NCBI GenBank assembly: GCA_905201175.1
Contig: CAJKNC010000045.1
Coordinates: forward strand, 1-12,671
Reading direction: 5' to 3'
DNA: 12,671 bases
From: an uncultured Succinatimonas sp.
Lineage (GTDB): Bacteria > Pseudomonadota > Gammaproteobacteria > Enterobacterales > Succinivibrionaceae
The position numbers and the translations under genes are program-made. A model generated the notes under the pieces. It made no database searches. It was not told where the DNA came from and was given only the letters and a program-made list of their open reading frames with translations. Positions 7,128 through 12,671 of the stretch are shown here, piece after piece. How positions within the stretch are numbered: the stretch's first letter is position 1; each line of letters begins with the position of its first letter.

Positions 7128-9263
7128 ATGGGAGTTTTACCGCCAAGATGTCAGGATTTACGAAATATTCCTTTAGGTGCGACTCCTGTTATTTGCGGCT
7201 GTCACTTTGCTGTATGGGCTCCTTATGCTAAGAAGGTTATAGTTCATTTATTTGACGAGCATGATGAGGAAATTGATTCCTTCGTCATGAATGAGCGCCG
7301 CGGCGGTATTTGGTACGGTTTTGGCAAAGATATATCACCCGGCGCTCGTTATGCCTTAGAAACTCAAGGCATTGAAGATCCCTCCTTAGGTTTTTATTTT
7401 AAAGCAGGACGACTGTTAGTCGATCCTTACGCACATATCCTTTCTAAGCCTTTTTTGTATGATGATAATCTCTATCATCATGATTCAAAGAAATTCATAC
7501 CTAAATGCATAATCCCAGGCGACATGGATGATTTTGACTGGGAGAATATTGAAAAGCCCAATCTTGATCGCAACTGCGCGATTTTATATGAGCTGAATGT
7601 TAAGGGCTTCACTCAGCTTAATGAGGATATTCCTCCTGAATACAGAGGTAAGTATCTAGGCATAGCTCAGCCTCAGGTAATTGCTCATTTAAAAAGATTA
7701 GGAATTACAGCAATACAGCTAAATCCGGTTGCAGCGAGCATGAGCGAGCCTTTTTTGGTTGAAAAAGGCTTGACTAATTATTGGGGATACAATCCAGTAT
7801 GCTTCATGTGCCCAGATCCAAGATTTGCGGTTAAATATGAAAATGTTCTGGATGAGTTTAGAACCATGGTTAAAAATCTGCATCGCAATAATATTGCAGT
7901 TATTTTGGATGTAGTTTATAACCATACTGCCGAGGGCGGCAAAGGCGGTCCGGTAGTCTGCTATAAAGGCTTTGATAATAAGCATTATTATGCTTTTGGC
8001 CGCAAAAAAGACGGCAGTTCCGATTATGAAGATTACTGTAATTTTACCGGCTGCGGCAATTCATTTAATGTAGACAACACCTGCGGCTTAAACATCGTTA
8101 TTGACAGCATGCGCTGGTGGCTTAACGTTATGAAGGTGGACGGCTTTCGCTTTGATTTGGGCGCAACGCTTTTCCGCGAGAGCCATGGAGACAAATTCTT
8201 AAGCTTTAATAAAAAATCGGCTTTTGCCAAAACCTGCTTCTGCTTAGATGAATTTTCCTCTGCAGTTTTGATTGCCGAGCCGTGGGATTTAGGCAATGAC
8301 GGCTATCGCTTAGGACAATTTCCTTATAACTGGAGCGAGCAAAATGACCGCTTTCGGGATGCGGTAAGACGTTTTTGGCGCGGTGATAAGGGGCTAATCG
8401 GTGAATTTGCAACCCGTCTTTTGGGGTCACGGGATATCTTCCCTAAAGGCAAGCGCTCGATAAATTCAAGCGTTAATTTTATAAGCTATCATGACGGCTT
8501 TACGCTTGAGGATTTGGTTTCTTATGCACATAAGCATAATGAAGCAAACGGCGAGGATAACCGCGACGGCTCTAACAATAATTACTCCTGCAATTACGGC
8601 GTTGAGGGCCCTACAGACGATGAAAGCATTAATGCACACCGAGCCTTAATTAAGCGGGATTTAGTAGCTACGGTATTTATAGCTCAAGGTATTCCGCATA
8701 TTTTGGCAGGAGATGAATTCTCTCACAGTCAGATGGGAAACAATAATGCTTACTGTCAGGATAACGAGATAAGCTGGATAAAGTGGGATCGCTCTCCTGA
8801 GAATGAAGATTTCATTCGTTTTATCAGCAACATGTCTTTGTTGAGAAGAAATTCAGAGATTTTGTCTGAGCTTAATTTAGAAGATGATCCTTTTTTAATG
8901 CGTCAGACTAAATATCAGGCTCATTGGTTTTGTGCTGACGGCAGGCCCATGAAGGTTGAGAATTGGAACGATCCTGAGCAGAATGTAGTGATGCTTACGG
9001 TAGGCAGTCAGAATCTGCTGAGCGGAGAGCAGTGGGTATTCCTGTTTAATCAATCTAAAAATGATATTTTCTTCAGAATTCCGGAAGCTCCGGCAGGCAA
9101 GATGTGGTCAGCTGTAATCGACACTTATGAAAGTGATGGAGTTCCAAGGCGCTTTAGCAATGAAAACCATCTGCCTAATGTGTGCGCAGCGCATTCGCTG
9201 AAGGCTTTAATGCTTGTAAATAATACGCAGGAAATTTTTGACAGGTTTTTATCACACAAATAA
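7128..9263 (+). CDS. glgX: Glycogen debranching enzyme GlgX (GH13, isoamylase type)
   Basis: This 711-residue enzyme hydrolyses alpha-1,6 branch points, typically of phosphorylase-limit glycogen. An N-terminal carbohydrate-binding sandwich (about 10-110, with HFAVWAPYAKKV) precedes the GH13 barrel. The barrel shows region I DVVYNHTAEG (261-270), region II GFRFDLGATL with nucleophile D343, region III IAEPWD with acid/base E384, and region IV SYHDGFTL with D456. Isoamylase-type signatures such as NYWGYNP (217-223) and NGEDNRDGSNNNYSCNYG (474-491) are present. It is somewhat longer than E. coli GlgX (657 residues). AAGGAG (7116-7121) sits 6 bases before the ATG. It is the last gene of the malQ-glgB-glgX operon, 24 bases after glgB, and a terminator starts just after its stop. 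A general isoamylase/pullulanase role is possible, but context supports GlgX. Confidence 0.95.
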   Translation: MGVLPPRCQDLRNIPLGATPVICGCHFAVWAPYAKKVIVHLFDEHDEEIDSFVMNERRGGIWYGFGKDISPGARYALETQGIEDPSLGFYFKAGRLLVDPYAHILSKPFLYDDNLYHHDSKKFIPKCIIPGDMDDFDWENIEKPNLDRNCAILYELNVKGFTQLNEDIPPEYRGKYLGIAQPQVIAHLKRLGITAIQLNPVAASMSEPFLVEKGLTNYWGYNPVCFMCPDPRFAVKYENVLDEFRTMVKNLHRNNIAVILDVVYNHTAEGGKGGPVVCYKGFDNKHYYAFGRKKDGSSDYEDYCNFTGCGNSFNVDNTCGLNIVIDSMRWWLNVMKVDGFRFDLGATLFRESHGDKFLSFNKKSAFAKTCFCLDEFSSAVLIAEPWDLGNDGYRLGQFPYNWSEQNDRFRDAVRRFWRGDKGLIGEFATRLLGSRDIFPKGKRSINSSVNFISYHDGFTLEDLVSYAHKHNEANGEDNRDGSNNNYSCNYGVEGPTDDESINAHRALIKRDLVATVFIAQGIPHILAGDEFSHSQMGNNNAYCQDNEISWIKWDRSPENEDFIRFISNMSLLRRNSEILSELNLEDDPFLMRQTKYQAHWFCADGRPMKVENWNDPEQNVVMLTVGSQNLLSGEQWVFLFNQSKNDIFFRIPEAPAGKMWSAVIDTYESDGVPRRFSNENHLPNVCAAHSLKALMLVNNTQEIFDRFLSHK

Positions 9264-9264
9264 A

Positions 9265-9292
9265 AAAATTCCCGGCATCAGCCGGGAATTTT
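9265..9292. terminator. Bidirectional intrinsic terminator between glgX and the SDR gene
   Basis: A perfect 12-base stem, AAAATTCCCGGC (9265-9276) with GCCGGGAATTTT (9281-9292), closes a four-base ATCA loop. A run of seven As on the left and T-rich sequence on the right provide U-tracts in both directions. It starts two bases after the glgX stop and ends seven bases before the stop of the converging SDR gene, so it serves both operons. Confidence 0.93.
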
Positions 9293-9298
9293 ATTTAA

Positions 9299-10063
9299 TT
9301 ACTTAACTAAATAACCGCCGTCAACAGGGATGATAGCGCCGCCTAAATAATCGGAGGCATGGGAGCTTAAGAAAATTACAGCACCCTTCATATCGTCGCC
9401 GGTACCCCAGCGATGAGCCGGAATACGGTCGGTGATCTGCTGATAGCGAGGGTTGCTCTTATCAAGCAGAGCAGCATTCATTTCAGTTGCCATATAACCC
9501 GGAGCAATGGAGTTGACGTTGATGCCGCGGGCAATCCAGTCATTAGAAAGCTCCTTAGTTAATTGGGTAACGCCGCCTTTAGCTGCAGTGTAGGCAGGAA
9601 CAGTCTGACCGCCGAACCAGGATACCATGGAAGCGATGGTAACAATCTTGCCGTAGCCTTTCTTTAACATGACGTTAGCAGCCTTCTGGCAGAGGAAGAA
9701 TACGGAATTTAAGTTAACTTCAATAACCTGATTCCACTCATTCTCAGGGAAAACCTCGGCGCTGTGACGGCGCTGAATGCCGTGAGCGGTAACTAAGATG
9801 TCGAGATCGCCGCCTAAGGCTTCTAAGCAGTCATCAAAGCATTTAAAGGTGTTTTCGCGTACGCTTAAGTCTGCTTTTACGCCATGGCAATTGAAGCCGC
9901 GGTCGCAGAATTGCTTAGCAACGTCAAAGACCTTATCTGAGGTGCCGACGATGCAGACTTCAGCACCGGCTTCCATCAATCCTTCGGCCATGCCGTAGCC
10001 TAAACCGCGAGTACCGCCAGTAACAATGGCTTTCTTTCCTTGAATATCAAATAAATTAGTCAT
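9299..10063 (-). CDS. SDR-family sugar (acid) dehydrogenase, KduD / gluconate 5-dehydrogenase-like
   Basis: This 254-residue classical short-chain dehydrogenase has the cofactor loop TGGTRGLG (15-22), catalytic S145 in TIASM, Y158 and K162 in YTAAK, N117, and the C-terminal DGGYLVK. The stretches INVNSIAPGYMAT (181-193), RIPAHRWG (213-220) and SDYLGG (237-242) closely resemble KduD and gluconate 5-dehydrogenases, which interconvert keto and hydroxyl groups on uronate- or gluconate-derived acids with NAD(P). The motif NNAG is replaced by TAHG (92-95). It follows the TRAP permease gene by 19 bases, with GGAGA 5 bases before its ATG, so it is most likely the catabolic enzyme for whatever that transporter imports. 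Exact substrate and cofactor cannot be read; a generic 3-oxoacyl reductase is less likely given the context. Confidence 0.8.
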   Translation of the reverse strand: MTNLFDIQGKKAIVTGGTRGLGYGMAEGLMEAGAEVCIVGTSDKVFDVAKQFCDRGFNCHGVKADLSVRENTFKCFDDCLEALGGDLDILVTAHGIQRRHSAEVFPENEWNQVIEVNLNSVFFLCQKAANVMLKKGYGKIVTIASMVSWFGGQTVPAYTAAKGGVTQLTKELSNDWIARGINVNSIAPGYMATEMNAALLDKSNPRYQQITDRIPAHRWGTGDDMKGAVIFLSSHASDYLGGAIIPVDGGYLVK

Positions 10064-10082
10064 TTTTATCTCCAGTAAGATT

Positions 10083-11363
10083 TTACATTAAATCAGCAAA
10101 TACGGTTGAAATCCAGGGTACATAGGCAAAGAGTATTGCACAGGCGATTTCAACCATTACAAAAGGTAAAACTTGTCTTGATACAGCTGATACCGGCTGC
10201 TTTGAAATACCGCAGCTGACGAAGAGTGTAGTACCAAATGGCGGAGTAGCTTGTCCTAAAGCGAGCAGGAAGACGAAAACTAAACCGAAATGAACAGGAT
10301 CTACACCGAATTGCATAGCAATAGGAGCTAAGATCGGGCCTAAGATTAAGTTGGTTGCACCGACTTCCAGGAACATGCCGCAGATTAAAAGTAAAATTAC
10401 AATTAAAGCCATGAAGACAGCTGCATTAGAAGCTACGGCCATAAAGGCTTCAGTTACGTATACCGGTACTCTATAGTAGGTTAACAGGTAACCGAAAATC
10501 TGAGCGGTAACTACCAGGAACATGATATTTGCTGTAGTTACGGAAGAATCCTGAATAATAGTCCAGTAGCTCTTGCCGGAAAGCTCGCGATAGATGCAGA
10601 AGCAGACTAAGAAACCGTAAAATACGGCGACTACGGCAGACTCAGTAGGGGTAAAGATACCTGAATAGATACCGCCTAAGATAACAATCGGCATCAATAA
10701 AGCCCAAACAGCGCTCTTAAAGGACTTTAAGAAGCGGATGAATGAGAAGCCGCTCTCCCGCGGGAAGTTTTCCTTGCGGGCTTTGATATAGGCCCATACG
10801 CATAAGGCGATACCGCAGATGATGCCTGGGAGAATACCGGCCATCAGGAGCTTAGCTACAGAGGTATTGGTAATATTGCCGTAGATAACGAATACTGTTG
10901 ACGGCGGAATAACAATACCTAAGGTACCGCCGATTGCCTGAACGGCTGCGGAGTAGGATTTAGGATAGCCGCGCTTTACCATTTCAGGGTACATCAAGCC
11001 GCCGATAGCAGCAGTGGTTGCTACGGAAGAGCCTGAAATTGCCGCAAAGAAGGTACAAGCTACTAATGATACCAATGAAATACCGCCGGAAATCCAGCCT
11101 ACCAAAGTATCTGCAAAAGCTACTAAGCGCTTAGAAAGACCGCCCTTTGCCATAATATCGCCGGCTAAGAAGAAAGCAGGGAGAGCTAACATTGAGAAGT
11201 TGTTGCAGCCTGCAAACATCTTTTGCGTGATTAAAGACAAAGACAGGTTAGGATCTACGCCTAAGGCGACAATAATAGCTCCACCTAATGCCCAGGTAAT
11301 AGGCATGCCAATGGCCATCATGACCACCAGTGACAATAACATTAATGTTGCAGCGATATCCAT
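10083..11363 (-). CDS. dctM: TRAP transporter large permease subunit, DctM family
   Basis: This 426-residue, very hydrophobic inner-membrane protein has about twelve membrane segments. It forms the ion-driven translocation channel of a tripartite ATP-independent periplasmic transporter. Family marks include LPAFFLAGDIMAKGG (61-75), AAISGSSVATTAAIGG (107-122), GTLGIVIPPS (146-155), GGIYSGIFTPTESA (230-243) and ATPPFGTTLF (372-381). Length and start match the family. The gene begins 3 bases after the dctQ stop, with GAGG inside the end of dctQ serving as ribosome site, which indicates translational coupling. TRAP systems import carboxylates using a sodium gradient. The neighbouring SDR hints at a sugar acid, but the permease itself does not reveal the substrate. 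Confidence 0.95.
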   Translation of the reverse strand: MDIAATLMLLSLVVMMAIGMPITWALGGAIIVALGVDPNLSLSLITQKMFAGCNNFSMLALPAFFLAGDIMAKGGLSKRLVAFADTLVGWISGGISLVSLVACTFFAAISGSSVATTAAIGGLMYPEMVKRGYPKSYSAAVQAIGGTLGIVIPPSTVFVIYGNITNTSVAKLLMAGILPGIICGIALCVWAYIKARKENFPRESGFSFIRFLKSFKSAVWALLMPIVILGGIYSGIFTPTESAVVAVFYGFLVCFCIYRELSGKSYWTIIQDSSVTTANIMFLVVTAQIFGYLLTYYRVPVYVTEAFMAVASNAAVFMALIVILLLICGMFLEVGATNLILGPILAPIAMQFGVDPVHFGLVFVFLLALGQATPPFGTTLFVSCGISKQPVSAVSRQVLPFVMVEIACAILFAYVPWISTVFADLM

Positions 11364-11366
11364 AAA

Positions 11367-11870
11367 TTAAGCCTCGTTGTTAGATTTAGCGGTAGTATCT
11401 GTAGCTTTGCATGCATCATAGAGCTCAAAGATGGTGGCAACGGCTGAAAGCAGGAAGCCTATGCCGATGATTGAGTACATAATCTGCATTGACATTCCTA
11501 AAGCCGGGGAGCTTTGGAACTGAGATACATCGATCATGCCAAAGGAGCTGTAGAAGAATGCTACGGTAATAATTACGCTTAAAGCAGCTCTGACGATATT
11601 TAAAGCCTTAAGGGAGGTTCCCTTTAAGTAATTGTCGATAATATCTATGCGTACTAACTGCTTGCTTGTAATAGCTAAATTTAAGCCTAATAAGGTTAAG
11701 GCTACATATAAGTAGCGAGAAACTTCTTCTGACCATGGGATCGAATAGAAGACTAAATAGCGAGTGGAGGTCTGTACAAAAATAACCACCATCATAGCAA
11801 TCATACAAATGCCGATAATAGTCTTAGAGACATTTTGTACGGTAGTAAATATTTGTCTTAAGTTTTCCAT
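11367..11870 (-). CDS. dctQ: TRAP transporter small permease subunit, DctQ family
   Basis: This 167-residue membrane protein has four predicted membrane segments (about 17-38, 52-70, 91-113 and 128-150). The hallmark IPWSEEVSRYLYV (44-56) lies between the first two, followed by LVRIDII (72-78). DctQ proteins bind DctM to form the membrane complex, and length and layout are typical. GAGG (11877-11880) lies 6 bases before the ATG, in a 10-base gap after dctP. The hydrophilic C-terminus (about 155-167) encodes the ribosome site of dctM. Confidence 0.93.
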   Translation of the reverse strand: MENLRQIFTTVQNVSKTIIGICMIAMMVVIFVQTSTRYLVFYSIPWSEEVSRYLYVALTLLGLNLAITSKQLVRIDIIDNYLKGTSLKALNIVRAALSVIITVAFFYSSFGMIDVSQFQSSPALGMSMQIMYSIIGIGFLLSAVATIFELYDACKATDTTAKSNNEA

Positions 11871-11880
11871 AAAGAGCCTC

Positions 11881-12633
11881 TTAGTTTGCTAAGGATGCAA
11901 TACGATCTAACAGAGTTTTAAAGGTTGCACCGTATTGTTCACGAACAGGAGCAGATTTTTCGATAAACGGCTTTTTATCAGGATAAGTTACGACCATGCC
12001 TTTGCTCTCTAAGGTTAAGATAGCTTCCTTGTCCATTTGTCTTGACAGCGCACGCTCATCGACTTCAGCTTTGCGCATGCATGAGTTTAAAAGGTCCTGA
12101 TCTTCCTTTGATAAGCGATCCCAGATCTTAGGCGAGAACAGAATGAAGACTGTAGAATAGCAGTGCTCAGTAACAGCCATGTGCTTATTGACTTCAACTA
12201 CGTTGTTTTTATCAATAACGGTAGCCGGGTTTTCCTGACCATCGATTGCGCCTTGCTGCATGCCGGTATAGGCATCAGACCAGGACATCGGTACAGGATC
12301 GGCGCCTAAAGCCATCCATAATTCCTGATGGATCTTATTTTCCATAACACGAATGCGTAAGCCCTGAACATCTTCAACGCTGTTTACATCGCGCTTAGAA
12401 TTGGTCAGGTTGCGGAAGCCGGATTCCCAAATTGAAAAGCCTCTTAATCTTACAGCCTCTAACTTCTGCAGATATTCTTTACCGATATCGCCTAAGAATA
12501 CCTTGTCTGCATGATCTGTAGAGGTAATCGTGTACGGCAAATCGAAAGCTGCAAGCTCAGGCAGGAAGTTAATCAATACGGACTGATTAACCACAGCCAT
12601 ATCCAAATCGCCCATCTGTAGTATGAACCCCAT
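11881..12633 (-). CDS. dctP: TRAP transporter solute-binding protein, DctP family, N-terminally truncated
   Basis: DctP proteins are periplasmic, about 325-340 residues with a signal peptide, and deliver the substrate carboxylate to DctQM. Here the recognisable part starts at LQMGDLDMAVVN (5-16 of the open frame) and runs to the stop, about 245 residues. It includes GLRIRVMEN (91-99, with the family's carboxylate-binding Arg at 95) and GAIDGQENP (128-136). The first 75 or so residues, including any signal peptide, are missing. The frame's only available ATG (12631-12633) lies inside a palindrome and has no ribosome site. An in-frame TGA lies just upstream, also within the palindrome. The homologous sequence therefore stops near 12620, by insertion, rearrangement or a misjoined contig end. 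As drawn it would not encode a working binding protein, although dctQ and dctM are intact downstream. Confidence 0.85.
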   Translation of the reverse strand: MGFILQMGDLDMAVVNQSVLINFLPELAAFDLPYTITSTDHADKVFLGDIGKEYLQKLEAVRLRGFSIWESGFRNLTNSKRDVNSVEDVQGLRIRVMENKIHQELWMALGADPVPMSWSDAYTGMQQGAIDGQENPATVIDKNNVVEVNKHMAVTEHCYSTVFILFSPKIWDRLSKEDQDLLNSCMRKAEVDERALSRQMDKEAILTLESKGMVVTYPDKKPFIEKSAPVREQYGATFKTLLDRIASLAN

Positions 12634-12661
12634 TATTGATCACATGATTGATAATGGGGTT
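12626..12661. repeat. 36-base near-perfect palindrome interrupting dctP
   Basis: AACCCCATTAT (12626-12636) pairs perfectly with ATAATGGGGTT (12651-12661). The inner bases also pair as ATCA with TGAT plus two G-T positions, giving a stem of up to 17 pairs with almost no loop. Read on the plus strand it is followed by TTTG, so it resembles a terminator or a hairpin end of a mobile element. TATGAA flanks it directly at 12622-12627 and 12666-12671. It sits exactly where similarity to DctP proteins ends. Confidence 0.75.
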
Positions 12662-12671
12662 TTGTTATGAA

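Noticed and set aside
11014..11370. 118-codon plus-strand frame opposite dctM
   Set aside because: It is a shadow of the DctM coding strand; its composition reflects the hydrophobic codons of the real gene.

Overview
The window looks like pieces of two bacterial genomes joined together. From about 1260 rightwards, the signals fit a fermentative gammaproteobacterium, and my guess is the Succinivibrionaceae. These signals are TTA, AAG, GAG and GGC codon preference, AGGAG-type ribosome binding sites, a sigma70-type TTGACA promoter, and GapA, MalQ, GlgB and GlgX proteins resembling those of E. coli. From about 1245 leftwards they fit a Bacteroidales genome: TTG/CTG, AAA and GAA codons, a TAnnTTTG-type promoter, an NhaC gene with no Shine-Dalgarno, and higher-GC spacer DNA. 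The changeover lies inside the gapA reading frame, at one of its most conserved stretches. A metagenome assembly chimera is the simplest explanation, and gene conversion or recombination is the alternative.

Layout. At 1-359 (-) is the start of an NhaC-family Na+/H+ antiporter that runs off the left edge, with a Bacteroidetes-style promoter at 430-461. The spacer 360-836 has an inverted repeat (645-685), and a terminator at 837-868 belongs to gapA. gapA (891-1901, -) encodes glyceraldehyde-3-phosphate dehydrogenase. A very AT-rich divergent spacer (1902-2496) carries the gapA promoter and presumably the malQ promoter. Then comes a compact glycogen/maltodextrin operon on the + strand, malQ-glgB-glgX (2497-9263), with gaps of 17 and 24 bases. 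It ends at a strong hairpin (9265-9292) that can terminate transcription from both sides. Converging on it from the right is an operon on the - strand, in transcription order dctP-dctQ-dctM-SDR (12633 to 9299). It encodes a TRAP transporter for an organic or sugar acid plus a KduD-like short-chain dehydrogenase.

How the genes work together. MalQ rearranges maltodextrins, GlgB adds alpha-1,6 branches and GlgX removes them, so the operon covers storage-glucan remodelling. The synthesis genes glgC and glgA and the phosphorylase are not in this window. GapA is the central glycolytic step that would use the released hexose. The TRAP operon imports a carboxylate substrate, perhaps a uronate or keto-sugar acid, and the dehydrogenase probably oxidises or reduces it or a derivative.

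Main oddities: the mosaic gapA gene; a GlgB with a lysine/alanine-rich C-terminal tail of about 75 residues; a dctP gene that loses its N-terminus at a 36-base palindrome 38 bases before the right edge; and a dehydrogenase with Thr-Ala-His-Gly where the family usually has Asn-Asn-Ala-Gly. I found no RNA genes, CRISPR array or transposase.
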